The notes under the pieces: model-generated
Databases searched by the model: none
Told to the model about the DNA's origin: nothing
Seen by the model: only the letters and a program-made list of their open reading frames with translations
Source: Bacteroidales bacterium
GTDB taxonomy: Bacteria; Bacteroidota; Bacteroidia; Bacteroidales; UBA932
NCBI GenBank assembly: GCA_017550525.1
Contig: JAFZOU010000037.1
Coordinates: 1-64,000, forward strand
Length of the DNA: 64,000 bases
Direction of reading: 5' to 3'
Translations under genes and position numbers: made by a program
Shown here: in pieces, positions 17,615-26,949 of the stretch
Layout of the letters: every line of letters starts with the position of its first letter
Position numbering within the stretch: position 1 is the stretch's first letter

Positions 17615-18655
17615 CTAAATGTTATCGTAAATGTTTTTCCAAATAGAATCTAGTAATGTCTTGCCATTAGGCGTATGGGCAAATGTGGCGACAACAGCAT
17701 GTTTCTCAGGAATAATGACACACAGTTGACTCCAAGCGCCATCCAGGCGGTATGCTCCATGAGTACAACACCACATCTGGTAACCGTAACCTTGATTCCA
17801 GTCATCATCGGCATGTGCAGTAATCCATTCTTCAGATACGCCACGCCCCTGATACTGGTATATCTGCGGAGACATGGCTTGGTTGAACCAAGCCTCATCA
17901 AGAAGACGCACATCATTCCATACTCCTTTCTGAAGCATAAACTGCCCCATTTTGGCAAAGTCTTCAAGTTTGAGGAAAAGTCCCCATCCTCCAGCATTGT
18001 AACCTTGAGGAGATTTTTCCCACACCCACTCCCGGATACCAAGATGGCGGAACAGCTTCTTGTTCAGGTAATCTTCCAGACTTGTTCCAGTTACTTTTGA
18101 GACTATGACGGATAACAAGTATGTGTCCATACTGTTGTATTCAAAGAGCGTCCCCGGCTCAAAGTGAACAATGTGATTCAGTGTTTCCTTGGCCCAATTC
18201 AAATCATCGCGCCGTTTGGTCTGCTCACGGATATCGGCTCCGATTCCTGATGACATGATGAGTAAATCCCTGACGGTCATCTGGGCAAGCCATGGAGAAA
18301 TAGTCTCGGGCAGCTCTTCTGAAGGGAAAAATGATATTACCTTGTCATCTATGGACAGCAAGCCATCCTGGCATGCAAAACCCACAGCCGTGGCTGTAAA
18401 TGTTTTACTGGCCGACCACAATATATGCAATTCATCCGGACCGTGTCCCGTCTCATAATGCTCAAAAATCACCTTCCCATCTTTCAAGACCATTAGTGAA
18501 TGCAATTCGTTGGTTCCTTGACTCCAGACATCATAGAACACGGTTTTAAAAGCTTCGGATCCAGGATATGACATCCTAGGTAGCTTGTCAGATGATCTAC
18601 CACAAGAGGCCAGTGCCAACAGGCACAGGACGGCCAAGACATTTTTTTTCATCAT
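17615..18655 (-). CDS. Serine beta-lactamase-like hydrolase, lipoprotein
   Basis: 346 residues with lipobox ALASC. The class C beta-lactamase/penicillin-binding fold is shown by SxxK in WSASKTFTAT and a YNS motif in FEYNSMDTY; a late HTPNGK may stand for the KTG box. In PULs such proteins are usually esterases or unassigned hydrolases, not resistance enzymes. It overlaps the transporter gene by 4 bases (a second Met at 18652 is also possible). A deacylase acting on a decorated oligosaccharide is a guess. Confidence 0.8.
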   Translation of the reverse strand: MMKKNVLAVLCLLALASCGRSSDKLPRMSYPGSEAFKTVFYDVWSQGTNELHSLMVLKDGKVIFEHYETGHGPDELHILWSASKTFTATAVGFACQDGLLSIDDKVISFFPSEELPETISPWLAQMTVRDLLIMSSGIGADIREQTKRRDDLNWAKETLNHIVHFEPGTLFEYNSMDTYLLSVIVSKVTGTSLEDYLNKKLFRHLGIREWVWEKSPQGYNAGGWGLFLKLEDFAKMGQFMLQKGVWNDVRLLDEAWFNQAMSPQIYQYQGRGVSEEWITAHADDDWNQGYGYQMWCCTHGAYRLDGAWSQLCVIIPEKHAVVATFAHTPNGKTLLDSIWKNIYDNI

Positions 18656-19902
18656 GATTCCAGTTTCAACTCTTTCTGTATCTGTTCCAGGCTCTTGCCC
18701 TTGGTTTCAGGGATAAGGAACTGAATGAAAAGGCCAGCCAATAAACACAGTACAGCAAAGATAGCAAATGCTATGTTTGTTCCCAAGGTTTGCTCCATCC
18801 AAGGATACAGTTGAACCACGATAAATGCACAAGCCCAACTGATTCCTGTGGAAAGAGCCATGGCGGTTCCGCGAATATAGGACGGGTACATCTCTGACGT
18901 TACCACAAACATGAGAGGTGACAGAGACAGGGCAAAAAAGCCGATGTAAGCAAGGATTGCCACCAAAACCCCTACGCTGCTTGGATTCGGGATAGAGTAT
19001 GCGTATACCAGATACCCCAGCGAAATGAAGCATCCTATGCAACCTGTCACAAGAAGGGTCTTTCTGCCGAACTTGTCACACAGCCAAAGAGCAATAATAG
19101 TAAACACAAGATTTGCTATACCAATAACTACTGTCTGAAGCAGAGGATTGCTACCGGCAATCCCCAATTTGCTTAATATACCCGGAGCATAATTGATAAC
19201 CACATTTATGCCAGTAATCTGTTGGAAAAAAGCCAGCATGGAGCCAAGGAATACGACCCAGCCTATCCTACCCCGAAACAGTTCGCCAAAAGAAGCGCCC
19301 TTCTCTTTGGATTTCCCACGGTTATCAATCCATACCGGGCTTTCTTCAAGGAATAACAGCAGTACGACATCCACAGCGGCAAAAACTAGCGGCAGGCCAA
19401 GCATCAAATGCCAGCGACTTCCTTCTGCGCCAACAGCCCAGTTAAATGTATAGGCGCCCAAGATGCCAATAACCACAAACAACTGATAAAGGGAAACATA
19501 AGTTCCTCTCTTTTCTGCTGGAGATATTTCTGTAATGTATGCCGGGATAACGGCAGACAAGACCCCCACCCCAAGGCCGCCGATAAAACGGTAGGCCACC
19601 AAATAAATAGCAGCGGGAGCCACAAACCAGCAACCGGCAGCCGCAAGGCCAAGCAACAGGGCAGATACAAGGAGCATCGGCTTACGGCCGAACTTGTCGC
19701 TCATGCTTCCACCCGTAAGCGCCCCGATGAGGCAACCAATCATCAGAGAGCCTGTGACAAAGCCTTTTGCCAGGGCAGTGAGGGCAAACTCGTTTTCAAT
19801 CAGGTCTATGGCACCTGAGATACCTCCAAGGTTGAGACCTACTACCAAAGCCCCAAAAGCGGCAATCAGAGCTTTGGCAAGTGTTGAATTGTTGTCTTTC
19901 AT
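18652..19902 (-). CDS. Sugar-porter family MFS transporter
   Basis: 416 residues and 12 predicted membrane helices. Sugar-porter signatures are visible: DKFGRKP between helices 2 and 3, RFIGGLGVGVLSAVIPAYI and, at the end, PETKGKSLEQI. It would import a monosaccharide, probably fructose, across the inner membrane by symport, the role held by BT1758 in the B. thetaiotaomicron fructan PUL. It overlaps both neighbours by 4 bases. Confidence 0.9.
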   Translation of the reverse strand: MKDNNSTLAKALIAAFGALVVGLNLGGISGAIDLIENEFALTALAKGFVTGSLMIGCLIGALTGGSMSDKFGRKPMLLVSALLLGLAAAGCWFVAPAAIYLVAYRFIGGLGVGVLSAVIPAYITEISPAEKRGTYVSLYQLFVVIGILGAYTFNWAVGAEGSRWHLMLGLPLVFAAVDVVLLLFLEESPVWIDNRGKSKEKGASFGELFRGRIGWVVFLGSMLAFFQQITGINVVINYAPGILSKLGIAGSNPLLQTVVIGIANLVFTIIALWLCDKFGRKTLLVTGCIGCFISLGYLVYAYSIPNPSSVGVLVAILAYIGFFALSLSPLMFVVTSEMYPSYIRGTAMALSTGISWACAFIVVQLYPWMEQTLGTNIAFAIFAVLCLLAGLFIQFLIPETKGKSLEQIQKELKLES

Positions 19903-21929
19903 ATCTTATCCATTAAAATATAATCCAAACCGAACATATTACCGCGAGAGAGTGGATTCTGACCGGCTATCCTTATTGTCATGGTTATTACCCCGTTTTT
20001 TGTGGTCGCTTCCCCAAGACGTATCTCACCACTATTGACAACATCGGGGAAATAACAATCCACAGATGTGGGCTTTCCTTCGTTTAGGGAAATCTCTATT
20101 ATGCCATAATCATTGGCTCTGGTCCCATAAAGAGATATTGAATATGTTCCTTCTACTTTTGGCGCCAATTCAAAAGTAGCCATATCTCCTGTTTTGCCCG
20201 CAAAGAAGGTCCATTGTTTTCCATTACTCCAGATGCCCTCCGGGAAACCCCGCATGTCTTGACTGTTATACAATAATCCATCTGATACCTTTTGCGGTTC
20301 CAGGCTTTCGCATTCGATGGCGTTCTTTATTGCGAACGTGGTGGGGTCTGGCGGTGCTTCAGGAAAAACATAGGAGAAAGCCTTAGGGTCGTCCGAGTTC
20401 AAAGCCTTTGCCTCTGGCGCGCCGTACCAATAAGCGGTACGGAAGAAGTCTACTGTGCCAGGACTCCAGCTCAACTGCTCTAATCGAATCTCCAATGACT
20501 CATTGAACGGAATAACATCTGCAATTCTTGTCCGAAGAAAAGTATTATATCCCCTTGATGACGTCAAGTCTGCCCGCGGCGCTCCTCCCCAAGGCGTATG
20601 AAAAACCACCACCGGGGCCCAAGAACTGTTATAATAGTCTTCCGTCCCCGTCCCGAAAAAGGACGGGAAAGACTCTCCGTCAATAAATATTTTCTCATCT
20701 CCTTCACCATACCAAGCTTTGGAGTGATTAAAGAGCGTGAGATTGTCTCCTGCGTAAAAGCCCCTCCCGCTCAAACGAACGAAATCCCACTCTTCCGCAG
20801 ATTCGGCATTGTTGGTGATTCTAAGACCCGGCCCTGCATGCCAATCACAATGAAAATGATATCCCCGGAATTTCTCTTTCTTAACCTTGGCCTCAACCAT
20901 AACTGGAATGGTTTCATGTCCATTATTATATATTTGCAATACCGCTCTGGAGTCATAAGGCATAGGCCAGAATGAGTGAATGGAGCCTTTCCCATCTGCA
21001 ATCATCTGATATGTTTTCACCGGTCTGCATCCAAGTCCGGAACCCTGATAATCTGAAAGGGGGACGGATATAGTCTTTTCTCCGTCAAATACTCCTTCAA
21101 ATATAAGTGAGCGCATCGCTAGATCAGAATCAATGCCATCAAGTCGGGCTACAATGTTAAGTTCCTTCACTACTGATGAATGAGACGGCAAGGTGAGTTC
21201 GATAGATTCTCCCGGAGCCAGTTGACGAAAGACAGAATAACGGTGGCCTCCAGCTATAGGTTGTCCCGAAAGGACTTTCCCAGCCTTAACTATACAAGAA
21301 GAGTACTTTCTAACACTGCCAATACCAAAGGACTCGACCTTGATATCATCACCATATCTCCGGTATTCAATCTGATAGTAACGTGGAACAGATGTCCATC
21401 CTTCCGGCTCTTCGAAAGTAACTTTACAAGACTTAGCATAAGGGATAGGGAGGAATAGTGTTTGACCGCCTTTCACACCATGCTCATAACTAGTATGGCA
21501 TTGAAGGAGCGGATTCCCCTCCAATTCTTTTATTCCAAATTCGGTCAAATCAAATCCGGGGACAATCCAATCCGGTTCCTGATGCCCATCAAAATAAAAG
21601 CGAAGCAATCCTTTGGGGTTCATTGTGGTAAGCCATAAGCGGGTAATGGCTCCCGGGTGTGAATCTTCCATAAGGACCTTCTCCACTCTGCCGGAATTAA
21701 TCTCTATCCTCTCAAAACCGAATCCATCGTTATTAGCAAACCATTCTGGAGTATTTTGATTAACAGAACTTCTGTCATGGCTGCTTGTCATATGTGCCGT
21801 CCAATTAATCGGCACAGTATAGCCGCCCGTCATTTCTGAGAGTAACGTTTTTACGGAAACAGTATTATCCCCCGGGTTACATGCCCAGAGCGTCAACAAT
21901 GCCATTATTAACCACTTATGCAGTTTCAT
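19899..21929 (-). CDS. DUF2961 / GH172 glycoside hydrolase (longer copy)
   Basis: 676 residues from ATG 21929 (an upstream Met at 21947 lacks a signal). Lipobox LTLWAC. The DUF2961 domain spans roughly 20-480 and contains FANNDGFGFERIEINSGR and the block GEGDEK...GTGTEDYY. Two Glu here (409 and 430) are 21 apart, the spacing I recall for the catalytic pair E270/E291 of the Bifidobacterium dentium GH172 alpha-D-fructofuranosidase. About 130 extra C-terminal residues look like a beta-sandwich (KTGDMATFELAPKVEGTYSI), perhaps carbohydrate-binding. GH172 enzymes cleave alpha-fructofuranosides or D-arabinofuranosides; the fructose context favours the first. Confidence 0.82.
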   Translation of the reverse strand: MKLHKWLIMALLTLWACNPGDNTVSVKTLLSEMTGGYTVPINWTAHMTSSHDRSSVNQNTPEWFANNDGFGFERIEINSGRVEKVLMEDSHPGAITRLWLTTMNPKGLLRFYFDGHQEPDWIVPGFDLTEFGIKELEGNPLLQCHTSYEHGVKGGQTLFLPIPYAKSCKVTFEEPEGWTSVPRYYQIEYRRYGDDIKVESFGIGSVRKYSSCIVKAGKVLSGQPIAGGHRYSVFRQLAPGESIELTLPSHSSVVKELNIVARLDGIDSDLAMRSLIFEGVFDGEKTISVPLSDYQGSGLGCRPVKTYQMIADGKGSIHSFWPMPYDSRAVLQIYNNGHETIPVMVEAKVKKEKFRGYHFHCDWHAGPGLRITNNAESAEEWDFVRLSGRGFYAGDNLTLFNHSKAWYGEGDEKIFIDGESFPSFFGTGTEDYYNSSWAPVVVFHTPWGGAPRADLTSSRGYNTFLRTRIADVIPFNESLEIRLEQLSWSPGTVDFFRTAYWYGAPEAKALNSDDPKAFSYVFPEAPPDPTTFAIKNAIECESLEPQKVSDGLLYNSQDMRGFPEGIWSNGKQWTFFAGKTGDMATFELAPKVEGTYSISLYGTRANDYGIIEISLNEGKPTSVDCYFPDVVNSGEIRLGEATTKNGVITMTIRIAGQNPLSRGNMFGLDYILMDKI

Positions 21930-21933
21930 TATA

Positions 21934-23487
21934 TTACCAAATATCAATTATACTGTATTGCCTGGAAGGGAATACGCTTTCTGTAAATGACACAGCGCCA
22001 TCGTCAATGAATATCTCCACCAGATTGGAATCAACAAGAAGCGAAACATCGTGTGTTTCCGATGCCTGAATAGGCGCCCTGTCAATTGAAGGATACGCAT
22101 CGTTAAAAGTAACGTTACCAGAGAAACGCCTGTTTACTGAAACCACATTTCGGGAAAAAGATATTTTCAAGGCTTCTCCACACTTGTTCCTCAAGACTAT
22201 CTCATCACCATCCACAACTTTTCCTTCCCATATAAATGGATTACGTCCGGCAACATGAGGAAGAGTATGTACAATCTCATGAACTGGTTTATTTTTTAGG
22301 ACTATGTCGTCGCCATAATCCAAAAGTGACAACTCTCTGGGGACCGTCATGCCGCCACGAGTTCCAACAAAAGGAATATCATTCGCATATTGCCAGTTAT
22401 TCGCCCAAGCAATCGCCACCCGCCGTCCATCAGGCGCATCATTCCAACTGGCGGCAGCATAGAAATCTCTGCCATAATCCAGCCATCGAACGTTGTTATC
22501 ACAGGGAGTAAACTCGCTGCCGTCAAAATCGCCTATAAAATATTGAACCGCACTACCATGATTTGTATCACGGGTGTTTGATACCAAAAGAACCCATTTC
22601 TTTCCATCAAGATATGGAAGCTCAAACAAATCCGGACACTCCCAAACGCCACCATGGTTGCCGATTTCCTCACCAAAACAGCTCTCATAATCCCAGTCAA
22701 TAAGATTGGAGGAAGAATAGATTTCAATGGTATTCCCCGATGCTAGAACCATTCTCCAGGAATCCTCGTATCGGAAAATCTTGGGGTCACGAAAATCGGG
22801 ATTGGATGATTTAAGAACAGGGTTTGACGGTAGTTTCACGTACGTCATTCCTCCGTCATAACTCCATGCCAAAGACTGGCTTTGGCCCTTCCCTGCAGAT
22901 GTGTACATCGCTGCTATCCGGTTCTTGTCACACGCGGCGCTTCCAGAAAAAATCATCCCAAGAGAATCTGGCATCAGGGCCACCGGATGTTCTTTCCAAT
23001 TAACAAGGTCTTTAGACGTAGCGTGTCCCCACGACATGTTTCCCCATTTGGAAAAGAACGGATTATACTGAAAGTACATGTGCCAAACGCCATCTTTATA
23101 AACAAGTCCGTTGGGATCATTAATCCATCCTGAAGAGGGTGTGAAATGAAGGAAAGAATGTTTCTTTCCGTCGTGTCCTCTCTTGAGTTTTTTATAAAAG
23201 ACACTCTGAAACGACACCCCCTCAATCCTAACTACACAATTGTCTTCAGCCTTGTATTGGACATGATAGTCCACAGTAGAGGTCGCCGGTAATATATCAT
23301 ACTGTATTTTTTCTTTATTACCGATGACATATAACTTTGCAGCGGGCGCATCCTCTTGAACAGGGAGCATTATGACCTCGCCTTTCTTTAAAGTACATTC
23401 GGCAGTCATATTGTTCAAGAATATAACTTCCTGCCGAGTGCAAGCAAACGACAGGGCAGCAGCGATGACAATGAGCAATCTCTTCAT
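21934..23487 (-). CDS. GH32 fructan hydrolase, lipoprotein
   Basis: 517 residues with lipobox ALSFAC. The three GH32 motifs are present: WINDPNG with nucleophile Asp124, FRDPK with Asp234 and WECPDL with acid/base Glu283. The N-terminal 100 residues are an extra beta domain and the C-terminal about 130 the usual GH32 beta-sandwich. GH32 releases beta-linked fructose from inulin, levan or sucrose. Exo or endo action cannot be told from motifs alone. It is flanked on both sides by GH172 genes in the same transcript. Confidence 0.92.
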   Translation of the reverse strand: MKRLLIVIAAALSFACTRQEVIFLNNMTAECTLKKGEVIMLPVQEDAPAAKLYVIGNKEKIQYDILPATSTVDYHVQYKAEDNCVVRIEGVSFQSVFYKKLKRGHDGKKHSFLHFTPSSGWINDPNGLVYKDGVWHMYFQYNPFFSKWGNMSWGHATSKDLVNWKEHPVALMPDSLGMIFSGSAACDKNRIAAMYTSAGKGQSQSLAWSYDGGMTYVKLPSNPVLKSSNPDFRDPKIFRYEDSWRMVLASGNTIEIYSSSNLIDWDYESCFGEEIGNHGGVWECPDLFELPYLDGKKWVLLVSNTRDTNHGSAVQYFIGDFDGSEFTPCDNNVRWLDYGRDFYAAASWNDAPDGRRVAIAWANNWQYANDIPFVGTRGGMTVPRELSLLDYGDDIVLKNKPVHEIVHTLPHVAGRNPFIWEGKVVDGDEIVLRNKCGEALKISFSRNVVSVNRRFSGNVTFNDAYPSIDRAPIQASETHDVSLLVDSNLVEIFIDDGAVSFTESVFPSRQYSIIDIW

Positions 23488-23490
23488 ACT

Positions 23491-25140
23491 CTATTGATTG
23501 GTTTCCTTGTCTCCATACCAGAAAACAGCACTTTCAACATCAACTGTTCCTGCCGCGTGCCCTTCCATTTCAAGGAAGAATCTGAGTTGGTTACGGAATG
23601 TTATGATGTCAAGATTTCTGGTTCTGTAATGCGTGTTATAACCGTGGAAGTCTGTTCCGTCGAGTCTGGGCTCGCCTGAAAAAGGAGTGTTAAATCGGAA
23701 ATAACCGCAAAAACTATAATAATCCTCCACTCCGGTCCCAAAATGAGATGGGAAGTCTTCATCGTCAACCCAGATCTTTTCGTCGCCCTCTCCCGGCCAC
23801 TCTGTAGTGCTATTATTAACAGTGTACACATCGCCAATATACAGCCCACGCCCCCCTTTTATGTGGGCGAATGTCCATTCTACGCCGTTGCTGTAATCAG
23901 ACCAGTACCTTAACGGGAACGACTCGTCCTTATGATAGGCGGCATGAAAATAAAGGCTGCCCTTTGACCATTTATATGGAGACACCGTGGCCACGATGCT
24001 GACTGAGGCTGTTTGTCCAGAGTTGTTAATCAGTGTGAGCTTAGCATCTTTTCTATAAGGCATCAGCCATCGGCACTCAAGAGTTCCACGACCGTCACAA
24101 TCAAACCTCCAACTTTTCATATAGTATGCCCCCCGTCCCGTCCCAAAGAGATAGCTCAAAGGGCATGAAACCGTAAGAGAACCGTCGAAACTTATTTCCA
24201 CGGATAAGCCGTCAATTATGTCGGACGAAGATGTTGATTCAGAAGACACTGCGACCCGTAAGCGGCTTATGGCTGCCGTCCCTTCCGGGAAAGCCATCTC
24301 GAGACTGGAGCCTTCGGCTATATTCCCTTCTTTAGATATGACATCCCCTTCCGGTGGAGCCGGTTCCAATAGGGCCGAATTGACTTTTTTCACCTTCGAG
24401 GAAAAAGTTTTCAAAAGAGTAGGAGAAAAAGTCTCTATGGTAAAGTCGTCAGGATACCTTCGGTAATTTATCTGATAGTATCTTGACACGCTGATAGGCT
24501 CCACAATCTCCTGAATAGTAATCTTGCAACTTTTAGAATAAGAAATTGGAAGATATAGGGAACTTCCTCTGATCCAAGTAGAGACCGGTTGGGCTAATCC
24601 TTCTCCCAATGATACCCCGGCGATACTGCCAAAGGTCTTGAGATTATAATCGTCTATCTGGAAAGACGGCTCGTTTTCACCATTCAGATAAAATCTGACA
24701 ACAACTTCAGGAGACCCGAATGACGTCAGCCAAATCCTACTTATTACACCAGGATGATTCTCGTCAAAGATAACCTTCTCTTCCCTGCCGGAGTTGTACT
24801 CCATACGTATATATCCCCAGCCGTCATCATTGGCGAACCACTCGGGGCTACCAGGGGTTACGCTCCGACGGTCACGGCTGCTTTCCAGACGGCATGTGTA
24901 TGCGACGGTCGGATATCTTGTAGGGGCATCCCACGAAACCAATTCATCAAGGAAATCCACCCATCGCAATGATGTCGGAACAGGGTCATCTGGAATTTCT
25001 GGAGTATCCGGCTCCTGACCCTCCGGCTTTTCCGGAACGACGATTTCGGGATCCGTATCGGAATCCGGCCCCGGGTTGTTTCCACTATAGCAGGAAATAA
25101 CAACGGCAAAGAGCAGTATGGGTACTATCTTTCTTACCAT
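23491..25140 (-). CDS. DUF2961 / GH172 glycoside hydrolase (shorter copy)
   Basis: 549 residues. Lipobox VVISC is followed by a Pro/Glu/Asp-rich linker (about 20-56) that would hold the enzyme away from the membrane. The DUF2961 core has FANDDGWGYIRMEYNSGR and WPGEGDEK...GTGVEDYY. Glu451 and Glu472 are 21 residues apart, as in the other copy. It lacks the C-terminal sandwich of the copy at 19899 and the two are only moderately similar, so they are likely not redundant. It overlaps susD by 7 bases. Confidence 0.82.
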   Translation of the reverse strand: MVRKIVPILLFAVVISCYSGNNPGPDSDTDPEIVVPEKPEGQEPDTPEIPDDPVPTSLRWVDFLDELVSWDAPTRYPTVAYTCRLESSRDRRSVTPGSPEWFANDDGWGYIRMEYNSGREEKVIFDENHPGVISRIWLTSFGSPEVVVRFYLNGENEPSFQIDDYNLKTFGSIAGVSLGEGLAQPVSTWIRGSSLYLPISYSKSCKITIQEIVEPISVSRYYQINYRRYPDDFTIETFSPTLLKTFSSKVKKVNSALLEPAPPEGDVISKEGNIAEGSSLEMAFPEGTAAISRLRVAVSSESTSSSDIIDGLSVEISFDGSLTVSCPLSYLFGTGRGAYYMKSWRFDCDGRGTLECRWLMPYRKDAKLTLINNSGQTASVSIVATVSPYKWSKGSLYFHAAYHKDESFPLRYWSDYSNGVEWTFAHIKGGRGLYIGDVYTVNNSTTEWPGEGDEKIWVDDEDFPSHFGTGVEDYYSFCGYFRFNTPFSGEPRLDGTDFHGYNTHYRTRNLDIITFRNQLRFFLEMEGHAAGTVDVESAVFWYGDKETNQ

Positions 25141-26933
25141 CCCAGATTCTGGATTAATCGTTTCTTATTTTTGTCTATTTCGCCCTGCGCTATGGGGAAG
25201 AAATAATGCTTGGGGCTTTCAAATGCACGCTCCTCGCATACTACCCTCTCATAAAACTCGTCATCATTCAGTTTGTTGCCGGCATATATATTTAGGCAAT
25301 GCACCGCGCCGCCCTGGGTAGCAGCCGCATCCTTCCATCTGCGAACATCAAAAAAGCGATGATTCTCAAAAGCCAACTCTATTCGACGTTCATGCTTGAT
25401 GCGGTCTCTCATCGCATCCTTGTCCAACCCGCTCTCCAGTCCTTCTAAACCAGCACGCTCCCGTATCTCTTCTATTGCGTCATACACATCTTGTACGGGG
25501 CCTTCATATTCGTTAAGGGCTTCCGCCAGATTCAGATACAGTTCTCCTACTCTGAAATAATTCCATGTGGTTCGTGTTGCCTTGAACGGATTAGATGTAA
25601 TCTCAATGTTGTTGTGCTTACGCAAAATATAACCGGTCTTGCAATAGTCGGAAGATCCATATTTCTTACCGTCTATCCCATTGTACCATAACTCAAGGGT
25701 GTGGCCGTGTTTCCATATCTGACCGGCAAAATTAATTGAGGCATAGAATCTTGGCTCACGGTTTACATACATCATCCTAACTCCCGCAGGCCAATAACCC
25801 TTACTGCTGGCCGATGAAGTGTATCCTTCTTCAACATACCCCGAGGCTGTGTTGATTATGGGGGTTATCCCATCGTCCTTATACCCAAGGATCGGAGCCA
25901 TTCCATTAGCCATTTCATAAGCGTCCACTAACTCTTGGGTAGGGTTGAAAATTGAAGGGCAGCCATAACTGATAGGGTCTGCACACCACATATGATGCCA
26001 GTAGTCGCCAAGGTTTTTGGCCCAGATTATTTCATCGTTCCAGTTTTTTGTAAATGTCTCTTCGTAACTTGACTTGGGATCCTTGTCGCTGGTATAATGG
26101 ATTTTCAGACCAGCCTCTGTCGCGGCGTTTATTGCGTCTTGCGCTGCATCCGCCGCTTTTTTCCACTTCTCCGCGTCATAGGTCTGAGGAATAAGGTTCT
26201 CTCCGCTTATCGGGTCTTTAAGCCTTTCCTGTTCTGTGTTTCCGTTGTATAACGGAGAAGCCGCATATAGAAGAATGCGGGACCGCAATGCATAAGCCGC
26301 GGCTTTAATTGGCTTTCCATACTCAGTTTCAGGGCGCGTTACCGGAAGTAATTCTGCGGCACTTTCACAATCTGTCACAATTGCATCCACACAGGCATCA
26401 ACGTTTTGTCTGACTATAGCATTCCAGTCGTCTCCCGTCCCCACTACATATTTGACTATAGGGATAGGGCCGTATACCCTAAATGAAAGAAAGTGAAAGA
26501 AGGCCCTCAGGAAATATGCCTCGCCTATCATGGAGTTTTTTTCTTCTGCCGAAAGATTAGGCACCCTGTCTATATTCTCAAGAAAAACATTTACCGTTCT
26601 TAAAGCGCAATAAGTCTCGGCCCATATAGGTACTCTGGTTATGTTGGTCCCATTCCAAGCCCCGGAATTAATCAGGTGCGCATAGGATCCACCGAAAGCA
26701 ATCTCCATCTCATCGCAACCTCCAGTGAATGGGCTACGGAAAGAGCCACCGTCATCGGCAAAGTTCGCCTCGTTAGGAAGCCAGCTATATACGTTAGCCA
26801 TCCAGGCACGTGTCCATTCTGGATTAGTAAACACCTCGTCTTTGGTCATGTCATCGTCAGGTGCCTTATTAAGATAGTCTTGACAAGACGCGAAGACGTT
26901 CAGTAACAATAACAAGCAGATATACTTTTTCAT
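25134..26933 (-). CDS. SusD-like surface glycan-binding lipoprotein
   Basis: 599 residues from ATG 26933, with lipobox VFASC and the SusD start QDYLNKAPDDDMTKDEVF. The C-terminal RagB/SusD region includes EEIRERAGLEG, then HERRIELAFENHRFFDVRRW. It forms the lid of the SusCD importer and binds oligosaccharide at the cell surface. It lies 16 bases after susC. Confidence 0.95.
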   Translation of the reverse strand: MKKYICLLLLLNVFASCQDYLNKAPDDDMTKDEVFTNPEWTRAWMANVYSWLPNEANFADDGGSFRSPFTGGCDEMEIAFGGSYAHLINSGAWNGTNITRVPIWAETYCALRTVNVFLENIDRVPNLSAEEKNSMIGEAYFLRAFFHFLSFRVYGPIPIVKYVVGTGDDWNAIVRQNVDACVDAIVTDCESAAELLPVTRPETEYGKPIKAAAYALRSRILLYAASPLYNGNTEQERLKDPISGENLIPQTYDAEKWKKAADAAQDAINAATEAGLKIHYTSDKDPKSSYEETFTKNWNDEIIWAKNLGDYWHHMWCADPISYGCPSIFNPTQELVDAYEMANGMAPILGYKDDGITPIINTASGYVEEGYTSSASSKGYWPAGVRMMYVNREPRFYASINFAGQIWKHGHTLELWYNGIDGKKYGSSDYCKTGYILRKHNNIEITSNPFKATRTTWNYFRVGELYLNLAEALNEYEGPVQDVYDAIEEIRERAGLEGLESGLDKDAMRDRIKHERRIELAFENHRFFDVRRWKDAAATQGGAVHCLNIYAGNKLNDDEFYERVVCEERAFESPKHYFFPIAQGEIDKNKKRLIQNLGW

Positions 26934-26949
26934 TTTGCTTTCCTCCAAC

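Noticed and set aside
17615..18655. Beta-lactamase resistance gene
   Set aside because: It is a lipoprotein inside a glycan operon; the fold is shared by many esterases and there is no sign of a resistance function.
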